In this document: in pieces, positions 43,747 to 54,436 of the stretch | Position numbering within the stretch: position 1 is the first letter of the stretch | How the letters are laid out: every line of letters begins with the position of its first letter | From: Gloeomargarita sp. SRBZ-1_bins_9 | GTDB lineage: Bacteria > Cyanobacteriota > Cyanobacteriia > Gloeomargaritales > Gloeomargaritaceae | Direction of reading: 5' to 3' | Length of the DNA stretch: 64,000 bases | Assembly (NCBI GenBank): GCA_039794565.1 | Contig: JAUQVX010000005.1 | Coordinates: 76,019-140,018, forward strand | The notes under the pieces: model-generated | The model's input: the letters and a program-made list of their open reading frames with translations, nothing else | Told to the model about the DNA's origin: nothing | Database searches by the model: none | Made by a program: the position numbers and the translations under genes

Positions 43747-46392
43747 CTACTGAGTCGTGGACACCAAAGCCAGCGGCTCCTGTTGGTGATAGAGCACACT
43801 TTCAAGACGGCAACCGCGGTAGGCCAGGATATAGAGTTCCTTCAGGTCGCAGATCAGGGGATAGCGGGGGTTAGCACCCGTGCACTGGTCATCAAAGGCC
43901 TGCTCTGCCATCTTTTCCACCTGCTCGTAAAACGCCCGCTCCTGGTCCGGCAGCGCCTCCTTGATAGACATAGGCAGCTCCAGCTCCCGCTTGAGATTTT
44001 CCACTGCCTCCACCAGCCGCTCCACCTTTTCCTCCGCCGTTTGGCCCCCTAACCCCAGGAAGTCAGCAATTTCGGCGTAGCGCTGCTTGGCGTGGGGATG
44101 GGTGTACTGCGGGAAAATGGCCTGCTTAAACGGCGCATCCGTAGCGTTGTAGCGAATGACATGGGCAATCATCAAGGCGTTGGCCAAGCCGTGGGGCAAA
44201 TGGAACGTGGACCCCAGTTTATGGGCCAGGGAATGGCAAATCCCCAAAAACGCATTGGCAAAGGCCATCCCGGCAATGGTGGCGGCATAGTGCACCTTCT
44301 CCCGTGCCACCGGGTCTTTGGCCCCGTACTGATAGGCCCTGGGGAGATAGGTAAACAGCAACTTGATCGCCTCCAGCGCCAGCCCCTCGGTAAATTCCGT
44401 CGCCAGCACCGACACATAGGCCTCCAAGGCGTGGGTCAGGGCGTCAATCCCCCCGTAGGCAGTGAGTTTTTTCGGCAGGTGCATCACCAATTCCGGGTCC
44501 ACGATGGCCATCGTCGGCGTCAGGGCGTAGTCTGCCAAGGGGTATTTGATGCCGCTGCGGTCATCGGTTACCACGGCAAAGGGCGTCACCTCCGACCCCG
44601 TCCCAGACGTGGTGGGAATCGCCACCAGGATGGCCTTTTGCCCCAATGGCGGTAGGGTGTACACCCGCTTGCGAATGTCCATAAACCGCATGGCCACCCC
44701 GGCGAACTCCACCTCCGGATGCTCATACATCAGCCAGATGACCTTAGCCGCATCCATGGGCGACCCACCCCCCACCGCAATGAGCACATCCGGGTTAAAG
44801 CTGCGGCACCGCTCCAGGCCCTTTTCCACATCGCTCAGTTTCGGGTCCGGCTGCACCTCACAAAACACCTGAAATTCCATTCCCAGTTCTTCCAGCACCT
44901 GCTCGACGGGCTTGAGCATCCCCAGGTCAAACAGGGGCTTGTCCGTGACGATGAAAGCTCGCTGTTTGCCTTGAAGTTCCCGCAGGGCCACCGGCAGGCA
45001 GCCGTATTTGAAATAAATCTTGGGGGGTACCCGGAACCAGAGCATGTTTTCTCGCCGGTCCGCCACCGTTTTGATATTCAGCAAATGCTGCGGCCCGACA
45101 TTGGCCGACACCGAATTACCCCCCCAGGTGCCACAGCCCAAGGTCAAAGACGGGTCCAGCTTGAAGTTGTACAGGTCGCCGATGGCCCCCTGGGAAGAAG
45201 GCGTATTCACCAACACCCGACTGACCGGCACCTGCTGCTCAAAATAAGCAATGTCGTCTTTATTAGCTGGGTCGGTATAGAGCGCTGCCGTATGGCCCCG
45301 GCCCCCGAAATTCACCACCTGCGCCGCCAGCGCCACCCCGGCGTAAAAATTCGGCACCCGATACATCGCCAACAGGGGCGCCAGTTTTTCGTAGGACCAA
45401 GGTTCCGCTTCCCCAACCGTTTCCACCTCGCCAATGAGCAGACGCGTCCCCGGCGGCACCCTAAACCCGGCTAGTTCCGCAATTTTCTCCACCGGCTGGC
45501 CCACAATCGCCGGATTCAAGCGCCCCTCGGCCAAGATGATCTGCCGCACCCGGTCGGTTTCTTCTGGCGATAGGATGTAGGCTCCCCGGCGCCGGAACTC
45601 CGCCTTGACCGATTCATCAATGGCCTCCACCACGATCACCGCCTGTTCCGACGCGCAGATCAGGCCGTTATCGAAAGTCTTGCTCAGCAGGATAGAACTC
45701 ACCGCCAAGGGAATATCAGCACTGGCGTCAATCAAAGCAGGCGTATTCCCAGCCCCCACCCCCAAGGACGGATGCCCTGACGAGTAAGCCGCCTTCACCA
45801 TCGCCGGCCCACCGGTAGCCAGGATCAGTTGCACATCAGGGTGCTGCATCAGCGCCTGGGACAGGGGCACCGACGGCTCATCAATCCAGCCGATGACCGG
45901 GTCCGGCGCACCGGCCGCCACCGCCGCCTCCCGGATGATCTGGGCCGCCGCAATCGTGCATCGCTTAGCGCGGGGGTGGGGAGAAAAAATAATGGCATTG
46001 CGGGTTTTCAGGGCAATCAGCGCCTTGAAAATCGTGGTGGACGTTGGGTTTGTTGTCGGCACAATACCGGCAATGATCCCCACCGGTTCGGCAATTTTTT
46101 TCAGGCCAAAGTGAGGGTCCTCCTCAATCACGCCACAGGTTTTCAGGTCCTTGTACTTGTTATAGACCATCTCGGCGGCAAAGTGATTTTTGATGACCTT
46201 ATCTTCCACCACCCCCATACCCGTTTCTTCCACCGCCATTTTTGCCAGGGGAATGCGGGCTTCGTTAGCCGCTCTGGCCGCCTGATGGAAAATCCGGTCC
46301 ACCTGTTCCTGGGAAAAACGGGCAAATGCCTCCTGCGCCACCTTTACCTGGGCAATCAATTCGTTCAATTCCTGTTCGTTGGTCACCCGCAT
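43747..46392 (-). CDS. adhE: Bifunctional acetaldehyde-CoA/alcohol dehydrogenase
   Basis: An 881-residue AdhE. The N-terminal aldehyde dehydrogenase half ([21 protein letters not shown], and [12 protein letters not shown] with the catalytic cysteine) reduces acetyl-CoA to acetaldehyde. The C-terminal iron-dependent alcohol dehydrogenase half ([43 protein letters not shown]...LPHGLANA) makes ethanol. This regenerates NAD+ during fermentation. An AGGAGGAG site precedes the ATG at 46392. The 146 bases between it and pflA could hold an internal promoter. Confidence 0.96.
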   Translation of the reverse strand: MRVTNEQELNELIAQVKVAQEAFARFSQEQVDRIFHQAARAANEARIPLAKMAVEETGMGVVEDKVIKNHFAAEMVYNKYKDLKTCGVIEEDPHFGLKKIAEPVGIIAGIVPTTNPTSTTIFKALIALKTRNAIIFSPHPRAKRCTIAAAQIIREAAVAAGAPDPVIGWIDEPSVPLSQALMQHPDVQLILATGGPAMVKAAYSSGHPSLGVGAGNTPALIDASADIPLAVSSILLSKTFDNGLICASEQAVIVVEAIDESVKAEFRRRGAYILSPEETDRVRQIILAEGRLNPAIVGQPVEKIAELAGFRVPPGTRLLIGEVETVGEAEPWSYEKLAPLLAMYRVPNFYAGVALAAQVVNFGGRGHTAALYTDPANKDDIAYFEQQVPVSRVLVNTPSSQGAIGDLYNFKLDPSLTLGCGTWGGNSVSANVGPQHLLNIKTVADRRENMLWFRVPPKIYFKYGCLPVALRELQGKQRAFIVTDKPLFDLGMLKPVEQVLEELGMEFQVFCEVQPDPKLSDVEKGLERCRSFNPDVLIAVGGGSPMDAAKVIWLMYEHPEVEFAGVAMRFMDIRKRVYTLPPLGQKAILVAIPTTSGTGSEVTPFAVVTDDRSGIKYPLADYALTPTMAIVDPELVMHLPKKLTAYGGIDALTHALEAYVSVLATEFTEGLALEAIKLLFTYLPRAYQYGAKDPVAREKVHYAATIAGMAFANAFLGICHSLAHKLGSTFHLPHGLANALMIAHVIRYNATDAPFKQAIFPQYTHPHAKQRYAEIADFLGLGGQTAEEKVERLVEAVENLKRELELPMSIKEALPDQERAFYEQVEKMAEQAFDDQCTGANPRYPLICDLKELYILAYRGCRLESVLYHQQEPLALVSTTQ

Positions 46393-46538
46393 CGTTACTC
46401 TCCTCCTAAAATAACGTTTCCCTTATCCACACGCTCTACAACCACCTGGCTTAATATTCCTAGGTAAAAACGCTCACCTACTTTCAGCCTACAAAGGGGG
46501 AGACGTTGGGCCTGGGAAACTTCAACTTCTCCTTAGGA

Positions 46539-47291
46539 TCAAGGGGTAAACAATCCCCGTGACCGAAAAACGGCCTTGGTAGCCTCCACCTGTTCCGGTG
46601 TGGGTTCCGGCGTGTCCTTGAGCAAATATTCCAGGCCCAATTGCTCCCACTTGTACTCCCCCATTTTGTGAAACGGCAGCACCTCAACCCGCTCCACGTT
46701 GTGCAAAGTCGCCACAAAATCCGCCAGCCCGGCGATGTTGGGGACCGGGTCCGTCAACCCCGGCACCAGGACAAAGCGAATCCAGGTGGGTTTACGAATC
46801 TGGTCCAGATAGCGGGCCAGGGCCAGGGTTGGCTCCAGCGACACCTGGGTCACCCGCCGATAAATCTCCGGGTCAAAGGATTTGATATCCAGCAGCACCA
46901 GGTCCGTATGGGCCAGCACCGGTTCCGCAACGCCAATCGGGCAATAACCCGACGTATCCAAGGCGGTATGCAACCCCAACCCGTGACACCCCTGGAAAAT
47001 CGCCGCCGTGAATTCCGGTTGCATCAGGGGTTCACCACCACTGACCGTCACCCCACCCCCCTTGGCCAGATAGGAGCGGTACTTGGCAATTTCCGCCACC
47101 ACCTCCCCGGCCGTCACCTCCCGCCCTCCCCAAAAATCCCGGCAATCCGGGTTATGGCAATACAGGCACCGCAGAGGACAGCCCTGGGTAAACACCACAA
47201 AGCGAATCCCTGGACCGTCAACGGTGCCCATGGTTTCGTAGGAGTGAATCCGGCCCTTAACGGCGCTCGTGGAAGGTGCGGTTGATGACAT
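46539..47291 (-). CDS. pflA: Pyruvate formate-lyase activating enzyme
   Basis: A 250-residue radical SAM enzyme that installs the glycyl radical on PflB. The iron-sulphur cluster motif is CPLRCLYC (C-x3-C-x2-C), preceded by [17 protein letters not shown], followed by [21 protein letters not shown] and [10 protein letters not shown]. The start at 47291 lies inside the end of pflB with a 35-base overlap, which implies coupling with its substrate protein. Length is normal for the family. Confidence 0.95.
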   Translation of the reverse strand: MSSTAPSTSAVKGRIHSYETMGTVDGPGIRFVVFTQGCPLRCLYCHNPDCRDFWGGREVTAGEVVAEIAKYRSYLAKGGGVTVSGGEPLMQPEFTAAIFQGCHGLGLHTALDTSGYCPIGVAEPVLAHTDLVLLDIKSFDPEIYRRVTQVSLEPTLALARYLDQIRKPTWIRFVLVPGLTDPVPNIAGLADFVATLHNVERVEVLPFHKMGEYKWEQLGLEYLLKDTPEPTPEQVEATKAVFRSRGLFTP

Positions 47292-49548
47292 CCCACTGTT
47301 GCTCGCGGGTCAGTTTAATGAAGTTCACCGCATAGCCCGACACCCGAATGGTCAACTGCGGGTACAGCTCCGGGTGCGCCATCGCGTCCAAAAGCGTTTC
47401 CCGCCGCAGGACGTTGACATTGATGTGGTGCCCGCCGTCGTGGAAGTAGCCATCCAGCATGGCCACCAGGTTACCGACCCGCTCCTCCGGCGTGCGCCCT
47501 AACGCCTCTGGCACGATGGAGAAGGTGTTGGAAATGCCATCTAAGGCATCGGCGTAGGGAAGTTTGGCCACCGACGCCAAAGACGCCAGCGCCCCACAAC
47601 AGTCTCGGCCGTGCATGGGATTGGCGCCCGGGGCAAAGGGTTGTCCAGCTTGCCGGCCATCGGGCGTTGTCCCCGTCTTCTTGCCATAGACCACGTTGGA
47701 GGTAATCGTCAGCACCGATTGGGTGGGCACCGCCTCCCGATAGGTCCTGTGCTTACGTAGCTCCCGCATCATCGTCTGCACCACCCACACCGCCAGCTCA
47801 TCGGCCCGGTCGTCATTGTTGCCATAGGCGGGATAACTCCCCTCTATCACAAAATCCACCGCCAGACCCCGTTCATCCCGGATGGGTCTGACTTTGGCGT
47901 ATTTGATAGCCGCCAGGGAATCCGCCACCACCGACAACCCGGCAATGCCACAGGCCATGGTGCGGTACACATCCCGGTCGTGCAGGGCCATTTGCAACCG
48001 CTCGTAGCAGTACTTGTCATGCATGTAGTGAATAACATTGAGCGTGTTGATGTAGGTGCGGGCCAGCCACGCCAGGACCTGCTCGTAGCGCTGTTGGACC
48101 TCCGCAAAATCCAGCACCTCGCCGGTGATGGGGGGCATAGGTGGCGCCACCTGTTCTCCCGAGATTTCATCCCGCCCGCCGTTGATGGCATACAGCAGGG
48201 CCTTGGCCAGATTCACCCGCGCCCCAAAAAACTGCATCTGTTTCCCGATGCGCATGGCCGACACGCAGCAGGCAATGCCGTAGTCATCGCCAAAATAGGG
48301 GCGCATCAGGTCATCGTTTTCGTATTGGATCGAGCTGGTGGCAATGGAGGTTTGGGCGCAAAAACGCTTGAAATGCTCCGGCAGCCGTTCCGACCACAGG
48401 ACCGTCAAATTGGGTTCCGGCGCCGGCCCCAGGTTGTACAGGGTTTGCAAAAAGCGGAAACTGGTTTTGGTCACCAAAGGACGCCCATCTTCTCCCATGC
48501 CGCCGATGGATTCCGTCACCCAGGTGGGGTCTCCCGAAAACAGCTCGTTGTACTCCGGCGTCCGCAGGAACCGCACCATGCGCAACTTCATCACAAAGTG
48601 GTCCACCAGTTCCTGCACCTGCGTTTCCGTCAGCCGTCCCTGGGCTAGGTCCCGCTCGCAGTAAATATCCAGAAACGTGGACACCCGTCCCAGGGACATG
48701 GCCGCCCCATTTTGTTCCTTCACTGCCCCCAGATAAGCGAAATACAGCCACTGGAAAGCCTCCTTGGCATTGGCTGCCGGGCGGGAAATGTCGAACCCGT
48801 AGCTGTGGGCCATTTGTTCCAGCTCCCGCAGTGCCTTGATTTGTTCCGCCAGTTCCTCCCGCAACCGGATGGTGGCCTCGTCCATGTCCCGGTCATCCAG
48901 GGAGTGCAACTGGGCCTGTTTATCGGCAATCAGCAGGGCTGTCCCGTAAAGGGCCACCCGCCGGTAATCGCCAATGATCCGCCCCCGCCCATAGGCATCC
49001 GGCAAGCCGGTAATAATCCCTGAGCGGCGACAAGTGCGCATCTGCGGCGTATAGGCATCAAACACCCCATCGTTATGGGTTTTGCGGTACTTGGTGAAAA
49101 TTTCTTCTGTTTTCGGGTCCAGGTGATATCCGTAGGCCTCCAGGGCATTTTTCACCATGCGAATCCCCCCAAAGGGCATCATCGCCCGCTTAAGGGGTTT
49201 GTCCGTTTGCAGTCCCACGATTTGTTCCAGCTCCCAGTCAATATAACCCGGTGGGTGAGCGGTAATACTCGAAGGCAAGCAGGTGTCCGCATCGAGAACC
49301 CCACCTTTTTCCCGCTCCTGGCGCATTAAGTCAAGTACCTCGGCCCAGAGTTTTTGTGTCCGTTCCGTCGGCCCTGCCAAAAATGACCCATCGCCGGTGT
49401 AGGGCGTGTAATTGCGTTGGATGAAATCTCGCACATCAATTTGCGTTTGCCACACCCCTGGTTGAAACCCTTGCCATTCTGGTCGCAAGACTTCTGCCGT
49501 AGCAGTTGGCCCTGATGTTGCCCATGCTTCCCAACCTTCTTTGGCCAT
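47257..49548 (-). CDS. pflB: Pyruvate formate-lyase
   Basis: About 763 residues. The active-site pair is the CC in GIACCVSAM, and the glycyl-radical site is the glycine in RVSGYAV near the C-terminus. [23 protein letters not shown] and [19 protein letters not shown] are family landmarks. It splits pyruvate and CoA into acetyl-CoA and formate under anoxia. ATG 49548 has a strong GGAGGTGAT site; GTG 49557 is an alternative. It opens the pflB-pflA-adhE-acs series and is divergent from the helicase-containing operon. No FNR-type TTGAT-N4-ATCAA palindrome is visible in the 170 bases upstream. Confidence 0.96.
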   Translation of the reverse strand: MAKEGWEAWATSGPTATAEVLRPEWQGFQPGVWQTQIDVRDFIQRNYTPYTGDGSFLAGPTERTQKLWAEVLDLMRQEREKGGVLDADTCLPSSITAHPPGYIDWELEQIVGLQTDKPLKRAMMPFGGIRMVKNALEAYGYHLDPKTEEIFTKYRKTHNDGVFDAYTPQMRTCRRSGIITGLPDAYGRGRIIGDYRRVALYGTALLIADKQAQLHSLDDRDMDEATIRLREELAEQIKALRELEQMAHSYGFDISRPAANAKEAFQWLYFAYLGAVKEQNGAAMSLGRVSTFLDIYCERDLAQGRLTETQVQELVDHFVMKLRMVRFLRTPEYNELFSGDPTWVTESIGGMGEDGRPLVTKTSFRFLQTLYNLGPAPEPNLTVLWSERLPEHFKRFCAQTSIATSSIQYENDDLMRPYFGDDYGIACCVSAMRIGKQMQFFGARVNLAKALLYAINGGRDEISGEQVAPPMPPITGEVLDFAEVQQRYEQVLAWLARTYINTLNVIHYMHDKYCYERLQMALHDRDVYRTMACGIAGLSVVADSLAAIKYAKVRPIRDERGLAVDFVIEGSYPAYGNNDDRADELAVWVVQTMMRELRKHRTYREAVPTQSVLTITSNVVYGKKTGTTPDGRQAGQPFAPGANPMHGRDCCGALASLASVAKLPYADALDGISNTFSIVPEALGRTPEERVGNLVAMLDGYFHDGGHHINVNVLRRETLLDAMAHPELYPQLTIRVSGYAVNFIKLTREQQWDVINRTFHERR

Positions 49549-49719
49549 GGCTATCACCTCCCTGGGGAGCCTACGCTATCTACTCCCCATTTCCATTATC
49601 AGACGGTGTCCTCGGGCCGCCAGACAGACTTTCGATTTTGTTAAAGTTTACCGATGACGTTAGTAGGCCACTTTTTGTTCCCGTTTGGTAGAATTGGGGG
49701 CAACTGAGAACGAAGGGGC

Positions 49720-52700
49720 ATGGCCGTAGGTTATCGCTGGCTGGTGGCAGGTGGTTGCATTGCTGGTCTGAGTTTTATCGTTGGTTTTCTTGTTACCAGA
49801 AATGCGCGTCAGGCTTTTGTCACCAGTGCCATTGCCACCACCGCAGCCGGTGCCAGTTCTTTGTTGGTCCGAAAGTTGGGGCAACCCACTTCTGAATCGT
49901 CCGAGCCATCAAACCAACTGGCCCAGGAGCGGGAGTCCCTGCGACAAGCCATTGAGCTACTTGGCAACCGCCGTCGTTGGTTAGAGAGCCAGTGTCAGGA
50001 ACTGGAGACCCGCCAGCAGAGCCTCCAAACGGACCTTGATGCGTGCCATCAGCGCCTGCAAACCCAGCAACAGCAGCTGGATGCCCTGATAGCCCAAGAA
50101 CAGACCCTGCAACAGCAAATCCAGCAATTGCGCCAAGAAATTAGGCATCTGGAGCAACAGCAACAGGAACTGGTCAGGCAAAACGCCCAGTACGTCCAAC
50201 AACGGGAGCAACTGCTCCGCGAGCAAGATAGCCTAAGACAAGCACTGGCGGAGTTAGAACATCAGCGCCAAACCCTCAACCGAGACATTGGCAATTGCAC
50301 CGAACAGCAACAACAACTACAGCAAGCAATCCAAGCCCTGCAGCAGACCAAAGAAGCCCTGGACCAGCAGGTCAATCTTTTGGCATCTCAGGAGCAACAG
50401 CATCAGCAACAGTTAGCCCAAATCCAGCAGCAACTGCAATCCCTTCAGCGGGAAATCAGTCACCTCAACGAGCAGCGCCATCAGTTGGTGACCGAAATTG
50501 CGCATTTAACCCAACGCCAGCAAACCCTACAGGCAGAAATCACCGCCCTAAAACAGCAGCAAGCGGAGGAGCTAGCCACCCGCCAAGTCCAGTATCGAGA
50601 ACAACTGCAGAGACTGGAGGTGCAGCGGGACCAACCCCAACCTGTACCAGTGGAGCCGGAAAGTCTGCAAATTGCCGCGAAAGACGAAGGACGAGATGAA
50701 CATGAAAAAAGCAAATTGGTTGGTCCCATTATTGCCAAAGCCCCCAAATTTATACCGTTGGTCCCACCCCAAGATTTTCGGCTGAGCGACCTTGACTGTA
50801 CCGAGTGGTTATGGGAGGAGGTTTTGTGGCCCCGCTGTCGGAAACAAAACCCTGTTTTTCTTGGCAGTATTTGTTTACCCTTGCGAGATACCCACGAAAC
50901 CTGGGGCACGGAAACCATTTGGAGGGTTGTTGCGCAAAATTTGCGGGACCTGGGGAGCAACTACCTGAACTATGAATCAGCCCTTGAGCGCTATGACGAT
51001 GCCCAAAATCGTTACTGGCTCAGGATCATTACCTTTGCTCTGGCGGAGTACGCCTACTACATGGATTCTGGGAAGGACTCTGGATTCTGGGAAGGACTCT
51101 GCAAGCAATGGGAACTCCCCAATGAAACGAAGGTCCATAACGGTCTGCGGGAAATTGCCCACAAGGGTATTCGTCTGCTCAAATTACCCATTGCGGAAGA
51201 TGGTCATGCGATTGTCTCCACGCTCTGGTTGCAAAGTGGCATTCCCCGCCAGAACCTGAACCATTTTGCCGATGCCATTGTGGATTTGGGAGCGGAACTC
51301 AACTGGGAGCAAATCAGGGATAGGGATGCCCGGTGGCTTTCCCAAAAACTCCTGGATATTTGCCAGGCCCGATATCCAAGTAGAAAGCTACTGGAGCGCT
51401 TTTTGAAGTACAGTTGCCGAGCAGATGCCGAGCCTATCGCCGGGGAGATTGTGCAGGACATTGCTCAGGTTGCTTTGGCGCTTAGGGCCCACAGCAGGTC
51501 ACCGGATATTCTGCTGGATGACGCCCAGCGCCGGGAATTCCTGGTTGAGGAGGAAAACATTAAGTTTCAGTTTTTCTTGAGGGACTGGGAAGCGGTTGCC
51601 CAAATCCTCACCCCCGAACGTCCTGGCCGCAATTGGTTAACCATCCAGCGCAGGCCACTTACCCTATCGCTTGATGTCGAAACCTTGGATGTTCAACTCA
51701 CGCTGCCTGGGCAATATCTCCAGCACATCAATTGGTCGCCGGGGGTGTGTTGCATTCCAGAGGCGGGCTGGCGGGGGCAGATTGATGCCTCAGGACAGGT
51801 GATGGTGGAAGAACTCACCCAGACCCTCTATGGTGTGGCCGAAAAGTGGGTCTGGCGACTGCTGGATGCCCAGGGCAAAGAATTGTTGCGTTGGGAGGCC
51901 AAGGGGGTTGCTGCCGACTTTCCGGTGCTGATGTTTGACGCCCAGTCAGGTGAGTACCTGCTACCGACCGCCGGCATCAGGGACACAGGGGAAATTTTCT
52001 GCTTTACCGACAGCCGTGGGGCATTCCCGGAATTGGTGGGTGTGGCAGTGGTGGAAACGGATGTGCCTTGCAGCTTAGCGGGTTGGCGTGGTCAACGCCT
52101 GCAACTGACCCGTCCCCTGGGGGAATTGCGATTTCCCTTTGGCAAGGTGACATGGAAGCTGTTCTCGGCGGATACTTGTCTGCGCGGCCTATCATTACCC
52201 CGCCAAAAAACCACTTACCTCGAGGTACCCGTGCTCTGGTACTACCGCCACGCCCAGGATGAGCAGCTAACGGTGACCATTGAGGGGAAGGAATCACCGG
52301 TGCGGGTGGAGGAAGCCCTACCGGCTGTGGCCAGCGGGGGCTGGTTGAGCGTTCATTTAGAGACCTGGATCCAACAGCCCGGCAGTTATCGGGTCCAGCT
52401 GCAGGATTGGTCGCAGGAGTTTGATGTTCTGTCCCAATATGCCGTCACCGAAGCGGATGTGCCAACTTTGCCAACGGTAGAAATATGGGGCAGCCAGGGC
52501 CGTCCCCTGCAGGAACTCCCCCTCCGGGTCTATCAGTCTTCTGACTTTTGGGCAGAAACGTTAACGATCAAGGGTCTGTGGCCTTTGGAGTTGGTAGAAC
52601 TCCTGTTAGCTGGTGACGATGCCCAGGTCCCTGCCTGTCAAACCAGGCCAGCCGATAAACAGGGGCAACTGGTGGTGGAGTTGGCCAGTTTGCGGGATTT

Positions 52701-53520
52701 ACTCCCAGGAGCCACTTGTCTCTCTTACCGACGGGCCGATGGGTTATCGCAGCCACTGCTGGTGCTAGCCAAACCGGCTGGGCAATGGCGGGATAAGATG
52801 CTCTTGCTCACCGGTTTAAACCCCCATTTGGACTACAGGCTGTTAGGCTGGAATTTACTGCACCCCCATGCCGGTTATGTGGAAATCCCGCTGGAGAGGT
52901 CCCCGGCAACGGAGGTGTCACTGGCATCTTTGCATCCCGGTATCTACTACTGGTGGCTGGTGGATGGGCAACAGACAGAGATTGGCATGGGTTGGTGGTG
53001 TGGTTACCAGTTGTCTGACTTCCGCGACCCTGCCGACGAAAACCTGGCTGATTTCTACTACTCCATCCTGCGCCAGGATTGGGTCAATCGGTTTCAGAAG
53101 GTTGCCCGGCACCTGAATTGGGATAAGGACTGGCTCCGGCAGGTGTTGCTTTCTCTCCAGCAGGGGAACTACCATTTCCCGACGTGGCTGAATGCCAGGG
53201 CATTGATGGCGAAACTCCAGGCCATCTTAGAACCTGTGGAGGGCTTGTGGTATCGGGTTGGTACCCAGCCAGGCAAAAGGGGTGATTTTTACCAGGAGCT
53301 ACTGCACAAAGTGCGCCAAGAGCATCTCTGGCATGTCATTCTGGATTACCAACGCCATCCAGACAAAAGCCAACGAGATATCGCCCTGCTGAAGCTGAGC
53401 CATTTAGAGGCCGCCCGTCCTGTTTTGGAATCTCTAAGCAGCTACCAGTGGCTCAGTCGGCAGCCCCTGACACCCCAAGAAGTGGCTGAGCTCCTACCCG
53501 ATGAAACCAGTCATGGATAA
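49720..53520 (+). CDS. Membrane-anchored coiled-coil protein of a helicase-containing defence-like operon (DruH-like?)
   Basis: A 1266-residue protein. An N-terminal hydrophobic hairpin (about residues 7-50: LVAGGCIAGLSFIVGFLV and SAIATTAAGASSLLV) suggests a membrane anchor. Residues about 65-300 form a long glutamine/glutamate-rich coiled coil with heptads such as QQQLDALIAQEQTLQQQIQQ. The rest is a large soluble region of unknown fold: an alpha-helical part (WLWEEVLWPRC, YYMDSGKDSGFWEGL) then beta-rich repeats resembling immunoglobulin-like sandwiches. I know no clear motif. Size and position before a DruE-like helicase would fit DruH of Druantia type III. An AAGGGG site precedes the ATG. 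The gene includes a 19-bp tandem repeat at 51062-51099. Confidence 0.7.
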   Translation: MAVGYRWLVAGGCIAGLSFIVGFLVTRNARQAFVTSAIATTAAGASSLLVRKLGQPTSESSEPSNQLAQERESLRQAIELLGNRRRWLESQCQELETRQQSLQTDLDACHQRLQTQQQQLDALIAQEQTLQQQIQQLRQEIRHLEQQQQELVRQNAQYVQQREQLLREQDSLRQALAELEHQRQTLNRDIGNCTEQQQQLQQAIQALQQTKEALDQQVNLLASQEQQHQQQLAQIQQQLQSLQREISHLNEQRHQLVTEIAHLTQRQQTLQAEITALKQQQAEELATRQVQYREQLQRLEVQRDQPQPVPVEPESLQIAAKDEGRDEHEKSKLVGPIIAKAPKFIPLVPPQDFRLSDLDCTEWLWEEVLWPRCRKQNPVFLGSICLPLRDTHETWGTETIWRVVAQNLRDLGSNYLNYESALERYDDAQNRYWLRIITFALAEYAYYMDSGKDSGFWEGLCKQWELPNETKVHNGLREIAHKGIRLLKLPIAEDGHAIVSTLWLQSGIPRQNLNHFADAIVDLGAELNWEQIRDRDARWLSQKLLDICQARYPSRKLLERFLKYSCRADAEPIAGEIVQDIAQVALALRAHSRSPDILLDDAQRREFLVEEENIKFQFFLRDWEAVAQILTPERPGRNWLTIQRRPLTLSLDVETLDVQLTLPGQYLQHINWSPGVCCIPEAGWRGQIDASGQVMVEELTQTLYGVAEKWVWRLLDAQGKELLRWEAKGVAADFPVLMFDAQSGEYLLPTAGIRDTGEIFCFTDSRGAFPELVGVAVVETDVPCSLAGWRGQRLQLTRPLGELRFPFGKVTWKLFSADTCLRGLSLPRQKTTYLEVPVLWYYRHAQDEQLTVTIEGKESPVRVEEALPAVASGGWLSVHLETWIQQPGSYRVQLQDWSQEFDVLSQYAVTEADVPTLPTVEIWGSQGRPLQELPLRVYQSSDFWAETLTIKGLWPLELVELLLAGDDAQVPACQTRPADKQGQLVVELASLRDLLPGATCLSYRRADGLSQPLLVLAKPAGQWRDKMLLLTGLNPHLDYRLLGWNLLHPHAGYVEIPLERSPATEVSLASLHPGIYYWWLVDGQQTEIGMGWWCGYQLSDFRDPADENLADFYYSILRQDWVNRFQKVARHLNWDKDWLRQVLLSLQQGNYHFPTWLNARALMAKLQAILEPVEGLWYRVGTQPGKRGDFYQELLHKVRQEHLWHVILDYQRHPDKSQRDIALLKLSHLEAARPVLESLSSYQWLSRQPLTPQEVAELLPDETSHG
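51062..51099 (+). repeat. 19-bp perfect tandem duplication inside the first defence-like gene
   Basis: The unit TGGATTCTGGGAAGGACTC occurs twice back to back (51062-51080 and 51081-51099), followed by two more matching bases. The period of 19 is not a multiple of three, so gain or loss of one copy would shift the frame about one third of the way into the protein. The present two-copy state keeps the long frame open. Confidence 0.95.
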
Positions 53521-54436
53521 AGGGACGCTGTCTAGAAAAATCATCACACTTTTGAGTCAGTGCCGTCATCCGGTCAGGCCTGCTTTGCCAGTTGCCTTGC
53601 GCCGGGTGGAGATTGTCCATGCTCTGTGCCGGTGCCTGGCGCCTGGTCAGCCGGATGAACAATTCGCCGCTACCGTCCATGGGGCCTTGCGCGAACTGAA
53701 GCTGTTGGGGGAGGTTTTGGAGGGCATCAACAACTATTACTGCATAGCGCCGCCTACAGTCCTGGCTGTTGGTCCAGATAGGTTAGCTGGATATGCGGAG
53801 TTTCGGGGGGATCGGGCTTATCTGCCCCTAGCGCACCAGATTCTGCAAACCAGCAACCCTGGCGAAGAAAAATTGCTGCCGCGCCTAGAGGACCTGCAGC
53901 AGGCCAAAGTCGAGCTAAACCGGCGTTGCATTCGCTTGGTGACGTTGCAGGAGTTGATAGAGCAATTGCCCTTGCCGAGTAAACCCCAGCTATGGGAAAG
54001 CCAGGTGCTTACGGAACCACCGGCAGGCGGTCGGCTTTGGCGATACATTCCTGGGCAGTGCAACCAAAGGGACCGCTGGCAGCCCTTAGCTCAGGAGGAC
54101 TTGACCCCTGAGAGTCTGGTTAAGAGGGACGGGGGCAAAGAAGAAGCCTATTTTTGGTTTGAAGACGGGAGATGGTATTCCCTGACCAAGGACAAGGCTA
54201 TTTACACCATGTTCTATCTAGACCGCCGGGATAAACATCCCTTGTCCATTCAGCTAAAGGCAGACGGCCAACTCGATGTGCGTCACGTTTATCTACCGGA
54301 AGCCTACTACCACTGGTGCGAGAGACATTTGCAGAGGCTAGACCGAGGTATTTACGGCGTTGAGCAGCACAAGACTAGACTGGTGAAAATGCTTTTTGAG
54401 CGGTTGGGGTGTGTTTACCATGAGCCACTATCTTGA
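53501..54436 (+). CDS. Middle protein of the helicase-containing operon, unknown function
   Basis: A 311-residue protein I cannot assign. An N-terminal part (RVEIVHALCRCLAPGQ, then FAATVHGALRELKLLGEVLE and YYCIAPPTVLAV) has a winged-helix flavour, compatible with DNA binding. The remainder has PLAHQILQTSNPGEEKLLPRL and a C-terminal helical part ending in HLQRLDRGIYGVEQHKTRLV. No enzyme motif is obvious. Its start lies within the end of the preceding gene (20-base overlap), and its end overlaps the helicase start by 17 bases, so all three are translated as one unit. ATG 53513 is an alternative start. Confidence 0.65.
   Translation: MKPVMDKGTLSRKIITLLSQCRHPVRPALPVALRRVEIVHALCRCLAPGQPDEQFAATVHGALRELKLLGEVLEGINNYYCIAPPTVLAVGPDRLAGYAEFRGDRAYLPLAHQILQTSNPGEEKLLPRLEDLQQAKVELNRRCIRLVTLQELIEQLPLPSKPQLWESQVLTEPPAGGRLWRYIPGQCNQRDRWQPLAQEDLTPESLVKRDGGKEEAYFWFEDGRWYSLTKDKAIYTMFYLDRRDKHPLSIQLKADGQLDVRHVYLPEAYYHWCERHLQRLDRGIYGVEQHKTRLVKMLFERLGCVYHEPLS

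Noticed and set aside
49558..49719. FNR-like operator upstream of pflB
   Set aside because: No TTGAT-N4-ATCAA palindrome is present between the divergent starts.
50000..50650. Repetitive CAG/CAA-rich stretch as a possible repeat array or CRISPR
   Set aside because: It is irregular, lacks constant repeat and spacer lengths, and encodes a glutamine-rich coiled coil.
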